Numbered from the stretch's first letter, positions 1 through 11,739 are shown. The stretch is 22,701 nt of DNA from Clostridia bacterium (GCA_017552165.1 JAFZCF010000044.1:1-22701), one strand, 5' to 3'. Notes: generated from the sequence alone by a model not told the origin. Program-made: numbers and translations.

Positions 1-534
1 AACACAAACGTAACGAAGTTCATGGTCCTCACCGGCGGCTACAGCAATTCGGGCGCCGGCGATAAGAAGATCGTTGTCGACAGCTTTGGATTTGTAAAAC
101 TCGAAACTCCTGCCGCTCCTGTTTCCGAACTCAGGCTCTCATACGCTGACGCTGACGCGGACGACAAGATAGACGCGTTCTATCTCAACGCGGTCGTTAA
201 GGCGGACGTGACCGATACGGTCGGAATCATCTTCTCCGACACAGAGGACAGCTGCGTGTTCGGTTCAGCGCTCTTCTCCCGTGTCTGCACGAAGTATGAT
301 GCTCTCATCCAGAGCAAGTGCTACGGAAACACGACCATGACCGCTGTAAACTTCGGTGGTGAGGATGGCGACAAACTCATCTCCGTACACTGGCTCGATC
401 TCCCGACTGACAACCTGGGCAGCGGCAGCACGCTCTATGCCCGTACGTTCGTCAGGTCGGGTGACACAATCACATATCAGGATGTTGTAAGTTTCACCTT
501 CGCAGAAGGAACGAGCAGCAACGCGATTTCCTGA
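1..534 (+). CDS. C-terminal part of a protein of unknown function (5' truncated by window edge)
   Basis: The reading frame is open from base 1 to a TGA at 532-534, so 177 residues of a longer protein are visible; the internal ATG at 22 has no ribosome binding site and is unlikely to be the start. The visible part is Asp-, Ser-, Thr- and Gly-rich with alternating hydrophobic residues, as in beta-sandwich surface or secreted proteins, and includes an acidic run (ADADADDK) near residue 50. No membrane anchor, LPxTG motif or dockerin is seen at the C-terminus, which ends NAIS. I do not recognise the family. The next gene begins 18 bases downstream with a strong ribosome binding site, so the two are probably co-transcribed. 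Confidence 0.7.
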   Translation, partial: NTNVTKFMVLTGGYSNSGAGDKKIVVDSFGFVKLETPAAPVSELRLSYADADADDKIDAFYLNAVVKADVTDTVGIIFSDTEDSCVFGSALFSRVCTKYDALIQSKCYGNTTMTAVNFGGEDGDKLISVHWLDLPTDNLGSGSTLYARTFVRSGDTITYQDVVSFTFAEGTSSNAIS

Positions 535-552
535 CAACAGGAGGAAAATGAA

Positions 553-747
553 ATGAAGGGACTTGTAATACTCAGAACCAGCGCAGCCGACAAATCTGTC
601 GACGGCCAGGGCGGAATAACCCGCGGGACCTATATTGACAAAAACGGCGTCACGCACACCGGCGCGACTCTCGTCGGCGATTCAGTCTTCTCGAGCGACG
701 GGACCTACCTCGGTCTCGTAACCGAAGGGACCTGGACTGCTGCCTGA
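553..747 (+). CDS. 64-residue protein of unknown function
   Basis: This short ORF starts at ATG 553 behind an AGGAGG at 539-544 (8-base spacing), which is good evidence that it is translated. The protein has no signal peptide, membrane segment or Cys. It is rich in Gly, Thr and Val and reads like one small beta-rich unit (motifs GGITRGTYIDKNG and SSDGTYLGLVTEG). Only 18 bases separate it from the upstream partial gene, which suggests an operon and possibly a shared structure or function. A small inverted repeat (739-744 with 750-755) covers its stop codon and is followed by CGCGGTTTT, a weak candidate for transcript ending. The family is unknown to me. Confidence 0.65.
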   Translation: MKGLVILRTSAADKSVDGQGGITRGTYIDKNGVTHTGATLVGDSVFSSDGTYLGLVTEGTWTAA

Positions 748-794
748 CGGGCAGCCGCGGTTTTAAGCAATAATCCTACAAGTTGAATACATCT

Positions 795-818
795 CGCCTT
801 CCCCCTCGGGGGAAGGCG
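795..818 (+). repeat. strong GC hairpin in the 748-849 intergenic region
   Basis: Arms CGCCTTCCCCC (795-805) and GGGGGAAGGCG (808-818) are perfectly complementary. In RNA this would fold with a CUCG-type loop. Outside it, TTGAAT (783-788) and ATTCAA (827-832) are also complementary and could extend the structure. There is no T-run after it on the plus strand, so it is not a typical intrinsic terminator. It lies about 30 bases upstream of the start of the next gene and may act as an attenuator, a mRNA 5' stabiliser or a processing site. Confidence 0.55.
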
Positions 819-849
819 TGAATCCCATTCAATTCAGAAAGGAAAGAGC

Positions 850-2091
850 ATGAAAAAGACAGTTTCAATCATAATTGCGGTGACGGTGCTCGCGTCGCTT
901 CTCGGCATCGCCGCGTTTGCCGAAAAACAGAATCCGTGGAGCGGCAGTGACATAGCAAGAATCGATACGAACAATTCGAGCGACGTTATCGGCTATCGCT
1001 TTGAACCCGCTCCGGGCTCCACCGGGAGTCTTATCGGTGTCAACGCGCATGTTGCCGGCTCTGCTGCGACTTTTGATTTCAAAATCTACGTGTGGCAGGG
1101 AAATCATACCGACACGTTAAAAACCGCCCCCATATTCGAAAAAACCGGCATAACGCATACGAATAACGACACGTGGTGGTATGACGGGCACACGATCGAT
1201 ATACCCGCGGGCAAAGTCGTAAAGGGAAGCCAGTACTATATGGTTATAACGAACGTCAGCCTTACCGATGACGGCGACAAGTGGGCGTTCTGCAACTATA
1301 TCAGCTCGATAGGGAGCGAAAACGCGGGCTTTCGCGCTTACCTTAACGGCGAGCCGTACATGAAGGACGGCAAATACACCTCCCTCATGTGGCAGTTTGT
1401 ATGGGAAGACGGCTCATGGGCCAAAAACGATCCTCTCTCAGATGATACCGCGCCTTCTCAGGGCGGGTCGTCTGAAGAAACGACTCACAGCGTTCACACC
1501 TGGGGCGAGGGCTGGGATATGAGCTCAAAGCGTTACGACGGGGCAGGCGCGGCGCAGTTTGCTTACCGTTTCGCCACGAAGGGGACCGGCAGGCTTGTTT
1601 CCATTATCCCGTATATGGCCGGTTCCGCCGGTAAGTTCGACTGTATCGTTTACAAATGGAACGGCGATTACGAGCACACCGTAAGCGGCAAGCCTGCGGC
1701 TGAGATCAGGAACATCGCTTTCAACGGGCAGTGGACGAACTGGACCGATAAGATTCAGATGCCCGGCAGCGGTCTCCCCGCCGGAGAATATCTCGTCGTT
1801 CTGACGAATTTTAACGATATAGAGTGGGCTATCTGCAACTACAGAATGCCCGAAAAAGCCGGATTCAAAACGTATCTGAACGGAGAAGCCGAGACCTACG
1901 ACGACGGAAAGTTCTACACTCTCGCGTGGCAGCTTGAGTTCACCGGCGACGGCAACGTCGTGCTCGCCGCTCTGTCGGCGGACGAGGCTCCCTCGAGCAC
2001 GGACACGTTTGACATGACATGTGCTCTGGCGCTCGTTGCAATTGCTTCGGTCGGCGGATCGATAGCGTTCTCGAAGAAAAAGAGAAGCTGA
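850..2091 (+). CDS. secreted, membrane-anchored protein with two copies of one beta-rich domain
   Basis: The 413-residue product starts at ATG 850 behind AAAGGAAAG (838-846). Residues 1-24 are a signal peptide (two Lys, hydrophobic core, AFA at the cleavage site). Two homologous domains follow, about residues 26-190 and 217-365. Shared landmarks are YRF, an AGSA-x-x-FD block, a W-x-G motif, KWAFCNY versus EWAICNY, AGF-x-x-YLNGE, and a final W-Q strand. An acidic Ser/Thr-rich linker (about 191-216) joins them. The C-terminus has a hydrophobic helix (about 389-407) and then SKKKRS, so the protein is held in the membrane facing outward. No LPxTG is present. The domain may be a carbohydrate- or ligand-binding beta-sandwich, but this is inference. 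A hairpin terminator follows directly. Confidence 0.85.
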   Translation: MKKTVSIIIAVTVLASLLGIAAFAEKQNPWSGSDIARIDTNNSSDVIGYRFEPAPGSTGSLIGVNAHVAGSAATFDFKIYVWQGNHTDTLKTAPIFEKTGITHTNNDTWWYDGHTIDIPAGKVVKGSQYYMVITNVSLTDDGDKWAFCNYISSIGSENAGFRAYLNGEPYMKDGKYTSLMWQFVWEDGSWAKNDPLSDDTAPSQGGSSEETTHSVHTWGEGWDMSSKRYDGAGAAQFAYRFATKGTGRLVSIIPYMAGSAGKFDCIVYKWNGDYEHTVSGKPAAEIRNIAFNGQWTNWTDKIQMPGSGLPAGEYLVVLTNFNDIEWAICNYRMPEKAGFKTYLNGEAETYDDGKFYTLAWQLEFTGDGNVVLAALSADEAPSSTDTFDMTCALALVAIASVGGSIAFSKKKRS

Positions 2092-2104
2092 CAAAAAAAT
2101 TGTG

Positions 2105-2130
2105 AGGCGCCCGCAACGGCGGGCGCCTTT
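2105..2130 (+). terminator. intrinsic terminator after the two-domain surface protein gene
   Basis: A perfect 10-bp stem, AGGCGCCCGC (2105-2114) and GCGGGCGCCT (2119-2128), has an AACG loop. It is preceded by an A-run (2092-2099) and followed by TTGATT. The T-tract is short, so some read-through into the phosphoesterase gene 29 bases later is plausible; I see no separate promoter between them. Confidence 0.7.
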
Positions 2131-2158
2131 GATTAAATCTTTCATCCGGGGAAAAACA

Positions 2159-2914
2159 ATGATCAGATTCGGTGTTTTCGCCGACCTTCACTACGGCAGG
2201 GTCAACGTGGCGGACAGAGTGTGCGTGCTCGGCAGAAAAAAGCTTTCGCATATCCTTAAAAAAATCGGAGGTCTTCCGTTCGTTTTTAACATGGGCGACC
2301 TGATTAACGGGGACCGCGAAAGACAGGTGAACGAGGAACTCCTCGCCGAGCTCAGGGAAGAGACCGCGGGATATAACATTGTCAATCTCGTCGGGAATCA
2401 CGACGGATTTCATCTTGACAAAAAGATGTTCTGCGGCTTTGACGACGAAGAGCTCGGCGCCGTGTGCTCCTTCGAGGCGGACGGGATAACTTTTATAACC
2501 CTCGACTGCAATTTTCACATAGACGGCAGACCCTACGACGGCACGCCGGGCGACTGGAAGGACACGATCTGTCCGCAAAAGCAGATCGACTGGCTGAAGG
2601 AAAAGCTCGACGGCTGCGAAAAGGCCGTCGTGTGTTCACATCACCCGATAGTTTCGATGACGGGAGACCCGGGGAATGCCCACGACACGCATCTGCCGCA
2701 AAATTTTGCGGATATCAGAGAGGCAGTCGAGGGCTCGGGCAAGGTCCTTTGCTTTATAGCGGGACACGCCCACGAGGGCGGGATGTGCGTCTCCGGCGGC
2801 GTGCCGTATATAACGGTACCTGCCGCCTGCACGGGAAACGACGCCTACTGCGCCGATATATGCATATCGGGCGACGCCGTGACTTACAACAGGCACGTCA
2901 TTCCCGTCGAATGA
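2159..2914 (+). CDS. calcineurin-like metallophosphoesterase
   Basis: The 251-residue protein has the full set of metal-binding motifs of the calcineurin-like phosphoesterase family: D-x-H near the N-terminus (FADLHYG), GD (NMGDLING), GNHD, a mid-protein HH (CSHHP) and GHAH near the C-terminus. This family hydrolyses phosphomonoesters or phosphodiesters using a two-metal centre; the substrate cannot be read from the sequence. No signal peptide is present, so it should be cytosolic. I place the start at ATG 2159 rather than the upstream in-frame codon at 2102, because 2102 lies within the terminator hairpin and the family's first strand (MIRFGVFADLH) starts exactly at 2159. GGGG at 2148-2151 may serve as a weak ribosome binding site. 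The solute-binding protein gene follows after 32 bases. Confidence 0.9.
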   Translation: MIRFGVFADLHYGRVNVADRVCVLGRKKLSHILKKIGGLPFVFNMGDLINGDRERQVNEELLAELREETAGYNIVNLVGNHDGFHLDKKMFCGFDDEELGAVCSFEADGITFITLDCNFHIDGRPYDGTPGDWKDTICPQKQIDWLKEKLDGCEKAVVCSHHPIVSMTGDPGNAHDTHLPQNFADIREAVEGSGKVLCFIAGHAHEGGMCVSGGVPYITVPAACTGNDAYCADICISGDAVTYNRHVIPVE

Positions 2915-2946
2915 ATGCCGAAAAACAAAATCGAGAGTGAAATGAC

Positions 2947-4443
2947 ATGAAAATCAGACGTATTGCGGCGTTTCTGCTCGCGGCGCTGACGTTTGCCGCG
3001 ATTTTCGTGTGCTCGTCTTCGTGCGGAACAAGCGGGAATCCGATCGTTCCGACAGATACGGACGTCTCGGGCCGCGAGGCGCGCCTCGCGGCGGACGACG
3101 GGCTCGGGGACGTTAAGTTTACCGGGAAAAAGTGGCGCGTTTCGTGCACCGATATATGCAGATACGAGATGTTTTCGGACGATATAACCGACATCTGCGG
3201 CGCCGCCATACACCGGAGAAATCTTAAGATTGAAGACCGGTTCGATATCGAGATGATCCCCGTCGTGACCGTCGCGTCGGGCAGCGGGGAAGGGCAGCTG
3301 ATGCACGAAAGATACGTCCGGCAGGCGCTCGACTCCGGTGACGACGAGTTTGATGCGATAATGATGCAGGTCTGGCGCGCCGGAACGGTCATCGTCGACG
3401 GATATTTTGCGGATTTCAACGACGGCTCCGTGCCGGGGATAAATCTCTCGCGCCCGTGGTGGTCAAAAGAGGTCAACGATACTTTTACGATAAACGGCAT
3501 GCTTTTTGCCGCCGTCGGGGACATATCGGTCACCGCGCTTCAGCAGACGTACGCCTATATGCTCAACAAGCGCATCGCCTCGGACTATAACATCGCCGAT
3601 CTCTACGACGTCGTCAGGAGCGGCGAATGGACGATAGATTACGTCAGCGCGCTTGTCAAGGATATATACGAGGATTACAATCGCGACGGCGAGCGCGACG
3701 GGGACGACGTCTACGGCTTTATGACGGGGACGGTCCACGACGCGAGCGCGTATCTCTACGCCTTCGGCCTTTCGCTCACAGGTAAAAAAGACGGATATCT
3801 TGACGTCGTCCTCGACGAGCGCAAGGCAAACGACACGTACGAAAAGATATTCGCGCTGTTTTATGAAACAAACGGCGCCTACACTCTTAAAACGGATAAG
3901 GAGTACAAACAGCTTGTCGGCATGTTCACGTCCGGCAAGGCGCTTCTGAGCCCTCAGCCGCTTTCGAGACTGTATGACAAAATCAGGGACATGGAGGATC
4001 CCTACGGCGTCCTTCCGTATCCCAAATATGATGACAAACAAAAAGATTATTACAGCGGAACGTCGAACAACTGGTCTGTTTTCTGCGTACCCGCAAAGGC
4101 GAAGGATCCCGAGCTTGCGGGATACGTCGCCGAGGCGCTTTGCTGCGAAAACTACCGCACAGTCATAACGGCGTATTACGACAAAGCGCTCAAGGACAAG
4201 TACACAGACGCCGACGATGACGAAGAGATGCTCGACATTCTGCTGGCGGGAAAGCGCAGCGATCTCGCCTTGCTGTTCGGGCCGTCGATGGACGGGGTAA
4301 ACGCCTTCTTCAGGTATCAGCTTCAGGCTGAATCACGCAAATTTGCGTCCGAATGGGCGTCAAAAAAAATGTCATTTTCCGCGAGCATAGCAAAGATAGA
4401 GCAGCAATACGATAAAATGGCCGCAGCGAAAGCACAGAAGTAG
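2947..4443 (+). CDS. extracellular solute-binding lipoprotein (ABC-type sugar-binding family)
   Basis: This 498-residue protein begins with a signal sequence (MKIRRIAAFLLAALTFAAIF) ending in a Cys-containing segment (VCSSSCG). Cys26 is the likely lipidation site, although the SSSC lipobox is atypical. The mature part matches the family-1 solute-binding protein pattern: a PWW motif after an NLS, a MLNKR segment, an SGEWT stretch, an EF-hand-like acidic loop at residues 243-254 (D-x-N-x-D-G-x-x-D-x-D-D) followed by YGF, and late Ser/Trp-rich motifs. Such lipoproteins deliver sugars or glycosides to a permease at the outer membrane face. No permease or ATPase gene adjoins it; metallophosphoesterase genes lie on both sides, 32 and 49 bases away, in the same orientation. 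The ligand is unknown. Confidence 0.85.
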   Translation: MKIRRIAAFLLAALTFAAIFVCSSSCGTSGNPIVPTDTDVSGREARLAADDGLGDVKFTGKKWRVSCTDICRYEMFSDDITDICGAAIHRRNLKIEDRFDIEMIPVVTVASGSGEGQLMHERYVRQALDSGDDEFDAIMMQVWRAGTVIVDGYFADFNDGSVPGINLSRPWWSKEVNDTFTINGMLFAAVGDISVTALQQTYAYMLNKRIASDYNIADLYDVVRSGEWTIDYVSALVKDIYEDYNRDGERDGDDVYGFMTGTVHDASAYLYAFGLSLTGKKDGYLDVVLDERKANDTYEKIFALFYETNGAYTLKTDKEYKQLVGMFTSGKALLSPQPLSRLYDKIRDMEDPYGVLPYPKYDDKQKDYYSGTSNNWSVFCVPAKAKDPELAGYVAEALCCENYRTVITAYYDKALKDKYTDADDDEEMLDILLAGKRSDLALLFGPSMDGVNAFFRYQLQAESRKFASEWASKKMSFSASIAKIEQQYDKMAAAKAQK

Positions 4444-4492
4444 AAAGTTTTGCTTTAAAGGGAAAGCTTGACGTCAGAATGGAGACCGGCTT

Positions 4493-5305
4493 ATGAAACA
4501 ACCGGACAAATATAAAATCGAACGGGATACTCTTGTTATTCCGGGCCTGAAAAAACGATATCGCATCCTTCAGATCTCGGACAGTCATATCTGTTTTCAA
4601 TCCGAACTTGATGACGAAGCAATCAGAGAAAAAGACAGACGAACGGCTGAGATATGGACAAGCGTCGGCAACGGTCTTTCTCAGCTTGAAAACTTTCAAA
4701 ATCTCGTTGAGTTCGGGCATGATATCGGATGTGACTGTCTCATTTTTTCCGGTGATACGGTTGACAGACCGTCAAAGGGAAATATTTATGAAATGTTCCG
4801 GCTCATCAAAACAGTAGGAAACTGTTTTGTGATCCCCGGCAATCACGACACGGGGAGTGAATTTTACCGGTTTTTTACGGAGGAAACAAACGAATCCCCA
4901 GAAATCCGTGTGAAAGAACTTGGCGAACTGCTTCTTGTCGGGATTGATAACGGCTCACGGGAAATCAGCGACCGGATCATATCGGAACTGAAAACTGTTT
5001 TGTCCGGAAATCGCCCGGTGGTGTTTGTTCACCATATTCCAATCGACAGTGAGACTCTGCATCCCTATGCCGAGAAGATTCTGAAAGACTCTCTCCCGTA
5101 TTACTTGCTGGATACGACGCGCGGCAGTCCCAACATCGGGGAATATTACAGTTTGCTTAATGAAAAAGAGACCGCGCTCAAAGCAGTACTGGCCGGGCAC
5201 ATGCATTTTTCACACAGCGACTTTCTGATGAACGGGGTTCCTCAATACGTCACCGGCGCAGCGCTCAGCGGCCGCGCACGCGTAATCGATATATACGGCA
5301 CGTAA
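4493..5305 (+). CDS. calcineurin-like metallophosphoesterase (second copy, different subfamily)
   Basis: The 270-residue protein carries D-x-H (ISDSHIC), GD (FSGDTVD), GNHD (PGNHDTG), HH (FVHHIP) and GHMH, the complete metal site of calcineurin-like phosphoesterases. Apart from these motifs it is little like the phosphoesterase at 2159-2914, so it is probably not a recent duplicate. There is no signal peptide; a cytosolic location is expected. GGAG upstream (about 4480-4483) supports ATG 4493. The coding sequence looks visibly richer in A/T at third positions than the solute-binding protein gene before it, which may reflect separate acquisition. It lies at the end of the plus-strand block, 49 bases after the binding protein gene, with a hairpin terminator after it. 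The substrate is unknown. Confidence 0.88.
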   Translation: MKQPDKYKIERDTLVIPGLKKRYRILQISDSHICFQSELDDEAIREKDRRTAEIWTSVGNGLSQLENFQNLVEFGHDIGCDCLIFSGDTVDRPSKGNIYEMFRLIKTVGNCFVIPGNHDTGSEFYRFFTEETNESPEIRVKELGELLLVGIDNGSREISDRIISELKTVLSGNRPVVFVHHIPIDSETLHPYAEKILKDSLPYYLLDTTRGSPNIGEYYSLLNEKETALKAVLAGHMHFSHSDFLMNGVPQYVTGAALSGRARVIDIYGT

Positions 5306-5324
5306 ACAATAAAACAATAACACA

Positions 5325-5352
5325 GAGAGCCGCGGATTGTTCCGCGGCTCTC
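5325..5352. terminator. bidirectional terminator between converging genes
   Basis: An 11-bp perfect stem, GAGAGCCGCGG (5325-5335) and CCGCGGCTCTC (5342-5352), has a 6-base loop. Read on the minus strand it is followed by TGTGTTATTGTTTTATTG, a T-rich tail, so it fits best as the end of the ATP synthase operon (atpC stops at 5371). It can also stop plus-strand transcripts from the phosphoesterase gene ending at 5305. Confidence 0.8.
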
Positions 5353-5370
5353 CTCTGCGCTGTGTCGATG

Positions 5371-5637
5371 CTATTTTTCTGATACGAAATCGCAAACGAG
5401 CGTGACGGCATCGTTCGAGACCGACAGGATCCCGTCGCCGCAGTCAAATTCCGAGACGGTGTCGCTGTCCGGAGTCCATACGCGGCAGACGCCGGCTTTG
5501 GTCGCCGTGACGAGCGGTATGTGTCCGGCCCGGACCGAGAGCGAGCCCCCGCTCCCCGTGAGGGAGATCTGTACGGCTTCGCCGTCGAAGGTCACGCCTT
5601 CCGGGCTGAGTATCCGGAGGCGGAAAGCGTCTCTCAT
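5371..5637 (-). CDS. atpC: F1Fo ATP synthase subunit epsilon, short form
   Basis: The 88-residue product matches the N-terminal beta-sandwich of subunit epsilon, with the family's ILSPEG start and the AGHIPLVT motif. Epsilon joins the central stalk to the c-ring and normally has about 130-140 residues, with a C-terminal pair of helices that can block ATP hydrolysis. That helical domain is missing here: the stop comes right after the last beta strand and a terminator hairpin lies just beyond, so no frameshifted remnant fits in the remaining space. It starts one base after the atpD stop, the last gene of the operon. Short epsilons are known in some other bacteria, for example Chlorobium. Confidence 0.93.
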   Translation of the reverse strand: MRDAFRLRILSPEGVTFDGEAVQISLTGSGGSLSVRAGHIPLVTATKAGVCRVWTPDSDTVSEFDCGDGILSVSNDAVTLVCDFVSEK

Positions 5638-5638
5638 A

Positions 5639-7886
<2,248 letters not shown>

Positions 7887-7914
7887 GTCCGTTCGCCTCC
7901 TTCTGTTCTTATGT

Positions 7915-9423
7915 TTATTCTTCGGTGAATTTCAGAGTGTAGGTGTGTATCGCTCCGACGAGCTCCGACTCGTCCGCGTCGGTCCACGAACCGTTCTCGA
8001 GCCGGTCGAGGAGTTCGCCGTTGCGCTTTTCAAGATGCCGGTACAGACCGGCCTCGTATTCTTTTATCCTCTCGACCGGCACAGGCGCGAGATAGTTGTT
8101 GACCGCCGCGTAGATTATGGCTATCTGACATCCTATGCGGACGGGCGAGCTCTTGTCCTGCTTGAGGATCTCGACGATCCTCTCGCCCTGGGCGAGACGC
8201 GACTTGGTGTCTGCGTCGAGGTCGGAGCCGAACTGCGCGAAGCTCTGGAGCTCCCTGTACTGGGAATAGATCAGCTTGAGCGGTCCCGAGACCTTTTTCA
8301 TCGCTTTGATCTGCGCGGAGCCGCCGACGCGGCTGACGGATATTCCGGGGTTGACCGCCGGCATTATACCGCTGTGGAACAGCTCGGATTCGAGATAAAT
8401 CTGGCCGTCGGTTATGGATATGACGTTTGTCGGAATATACGCCGAGACGTCGCCCGCCTGCGTTTCTATTATGGGGAGCGCGGTTATGCTTCCTCCGCCG
8501 TATTCCGGCGCGATCCTCGCAGCGCGTTCGAGAAGTCTCGAATGGAGATAGAAGACGTCTCCCGGATACGCCTCGCGTCCCGGCGGCCTTCTTATAAGCA
8601 GAGACAGAGCGCGGTACGCGACGGCGTGCTTGCTCAGGTCGTCGTAGACGATGAGGACGTCCCTGCCTTTTGACATGAAATATTCAGCAATCGCGCAGCC
8701 GGTATAGGGCGCAATATACTGCAGAGGCGCGGTTTCGCTCGCTGACGCCGATACCACGACGGTATAGGAGAGCGCGTCGGCTTTTCGGAGCGTCTCCGTC
8801 ACCTGGGCGACGGTCGAGTTCTTTTGCCCGATAGCGACGTAAACGCACAGCACGTCGGTGTCGCGCTGATTGATTATCGTGTCGACGGCGATTGAGGTTT
8901 TTCCCGTCTGGCGGTCGCCGATTATCAGCTCGCGCTGGCCTCTGCCTATCGGGATCATGCTGTCTATCGCCTTGATCCCGGTCACGAGCGGCACGTTTAC
9001 CGATTTTCTTTTGATTATTCCCGGCGCTATGGCCTCTATCGGGCGGCGCTCGGTCGTGAAGATCATGCCCTCGCCGTCTATCGGCTCGCCGAGCGCGTTG
9101 ACGACTCTCCCGAGCATCGCCTCGCCGACCGGCACGGAAACGACCTTTCCGGTGCGGCGCACGACGGTGCCCTCTTTTATGTCCGAACGGTTGGAGAGGA
9201 TGGCGATGGAGACGGAATCCTCCTCGAGGTTCTGAGCCATTCCGAGGTCGCCGCCTTCAAATTCGAGAAGCTCGCTCGCCATGCAGTTGTCAAGTCCGTG
9301 AGCGCGGGCGATGCCGTCGCCGACGAGGATGACGATGCCGACCTCGGCCTCGTCCGTCTTCGTCTCAAAATGCTTTATTTCGGCTTTTATGATCTTGCTT
9401 ATTTCGCTTGGATTGAGGTTCAT
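7915..9423 (-). CDS. atpA: F1Fo ATP synthase subunit alpha
   Basis: The 502-residue protein is the regulatory, non-catalytic nucleotide-binding subunit of the F1 head. It has the alpha-type P-loop GDRQTGKT (169-176), the VYVAIGQK motif, the [11 protein letters not shown] motif and the VSRVGGSAQ segment containing the arginine finger that completes the beta catalytic site. GGCGGA about 8 bases upstream supports ATG 9423. The gap after atpH is 16 bases and before atpG is 28 bases. Confidence 0.98.
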   Translation of the reverse strand: MNLNPSEISKIIKAEIKHFETKTDEAEVGIVILVGDGIARAHGLDNCMASELLEFEGGDLGMAQNLEEDSVSIAILSNRSDIKEGTVVRRTGKVVSVPVGEAMLGRVVNALGEPIDGEGMIFTTERRPIEAIAPGIIKRKSVNVPLVTGIKAIDSMIPIGRGQRELIIGDRQTGKTSIAVDTIINQRDTDVLCVYVAIGQKNSTVAQVTETLRKADALSYTVVVSASASETAPLQYIAPYTGCAIAEYFMSKGRDVLIVYDDLSKHAVAYRALSLLIRRPPGREAYPGDVFYLHSRLLERAARIAPEYGGGSITALPIIETQAGDVSAYIPTNVISITDGQIYLESELFHSGIMPAVNPGISVSRVGGSAQIKAMKKVSGPLKLIYSQYRELQSFAQFGSDLDADTKSRLAQGERIVEILKQDKSSPVRIGCQIAIIYAAVNNYLAPVPVERIKEYEAGLYRHLEKRNGELLDRLENGSWTDADESELVGAIHTYTLKFTEE

Positions 9424-9439
9424 TTCTTTTTCCGCCTGT

Positions 9440-9979
9440 TCAGATGACAGTCTGTTTCAGGAGTCTTTCAATGCCGTCTATTTTGCGGCGGACGGTGTTG
9501 TCCGCCATATTGTCGCCTACCGTGACCTTGAGACCGCCGATAAGCGCCGGGTCGACGGAGAGACGCATCTCGACGTTGCCGCCGAATTTGCTCTCGAGCG
9601 CCCGGTGAAGCCGGTTTTTCTGATCTTCGCTGAGCGGGACCGCGGACACCACCTCGGCGACCGCTATCCCCGAATATCTGTACCACAGATCGATGTAGCC
9701 GGAAAGTATCTCTTTTATCGAGCCGATCCGGCCGTTTTTTACCGTGAGCCTGATGAGATTAAGGAGATACGGGTGTATCCTTCCGCCGAATATCCTGTCG
9801 GCGGACTCCTGCCGCTCGGACTTTGAGATCACGGGGTCGGAAAGCAGCCGTACGAGTTCCGGATGGCCGTCGAACAAAGCTTTAAGCTCCCGCACCTCGC
9901 CGAGTATCTCGGGATCGAGGTTTTCCTCACGTGAAAGGGAATAGAGCGCGGAGGCGTATTCCTGCGCGAACCCGGGCAT
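9440..9979 (-). CDS. atpH: F1Fo ATP synthase subunit delta
   Basis: The 179-residue protein is the peripheral-stalk cap of F1 (OSCP type). It has the N-terminal [12 protein letters not shown] helix and the C-terminal domain with the conserved [15 protein letters not shown] motif that binds subunit b. Its ATG shares one base with the TGA of atpF (TGATG), showing translational coupling, and AAAGGG lies 9 bases upstream. Confidence 0.96.
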   Translation of the reverse strand: MPGFAQEYASALYSLSREENLDPEILGEVRELKALFDGHPELVRLLSDPVISKSERQESADRIFGGRIHPYLLNLIRLTVKNGRIGSIKEILSGYIDLWYRYSGIAVAEVVSAVPLSEDQKNRLHRALESKFGGNVEMRLSVDPALIGGLKVTVGDNMADNTVRRKIDGIERLLKQTVI

Positions 9980-10497
9980 CAGCTTTCACCCTTTCCGTCG
10001 TTCATGTCGTTTATGAAACTGTCGATCAGCGCGCGGTGATCCGCCTCGTTTATCTCCCTGCCGACGATCTTTTCGGCGAGCTCAACGGAGAGCGACGAGA
10101 TTTCGTCCTTTATCTCGTTGGCGGCGCGGCGCTTGTCGAGCGCTATGTTCTCGTCGGAACGGCGCAGAGCCTCCGCGGCGCGTTCGTTCGCGTCGCGGAT
10201 GATTTCCGAGCTGATACCGTCGGCCTTTGCCCTCGCTTTGTCGATTATCTCGGCGGCCTCCTGTTCGGCGTCGCCGAGCTTTGTTTCATACCGTTCCTTG
10301 TCCTGCTCCGCTTTTTTCTTCGCCTCGCCGGCCTCGTCGTAGGTCTTGTCGATCTCGCTGCGGCGGCGGTCAAAGAACTTTTCGATTCTGCCGAAAAGGA
10401 ACTTTTTGAATATGAAATATATAATGACAAGGTTGCAGAGGGAAATAAGTATGCTCCATATATTTACGGAGATTATTTCAAGATTCTGACCCGGCAT
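9979..10497 (-). CDS. atpF: F1Fo ATP synthase subunit b
   Basis: The 172-residue protein is the peripheral stalk. It has a single N-terminal membrane helix (about residues 10-30: IWSILISLCNLVIIYFIF) followed by a long, highly charged helix rich in Ala, Glu, Lys and Arg, as expected for the dimeric coiled coil that links Fo to subunit delta. AAAGGGG lies 6 bases upstream of ATG 10497. It follows atpE after 24 bases and overlaps atpH by one base. Confidence 0.96.
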   Translation of the reverse strand: MPGQNLEIISVNIWSILISLCNLVIIYFIFKKFLFGRIEKFFDRRRSEIDKTYDEAGEAKKKAEQDKERYETKLGDAEQEAAEIIDKARAKADGISSEIIRDANERAAEALRRSDENIALDKRRAANEIKDEISSLSVELAEKIVGREINEADHRALIDSFINDMNDGKGES

Positions 10498-10521
10498 AAA
10501 AAGCCCCTTTCGGTGGTTTTA

Positions 10522-11726
<1,205 letters not shown>

Positions 11727-11739
11727 GTCGGAAAACCTT

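Noticed and set aside
2102..2158. N-terminal extension of the first metallophosphoesterase
   Set aside because: The extension begins within the terminator hairpin and is Arg/Pro-rich, while the family's first strand starts at ATG 2159.
5325..5352. Remnant of an epsilon C-terminal domain downstream of atpC
   Set aside because: The sequence after the atpC stop is a hairpin terminator, then the converging phosphoesterase gene. No helical remnant is found in any minus-strand frame by eye.
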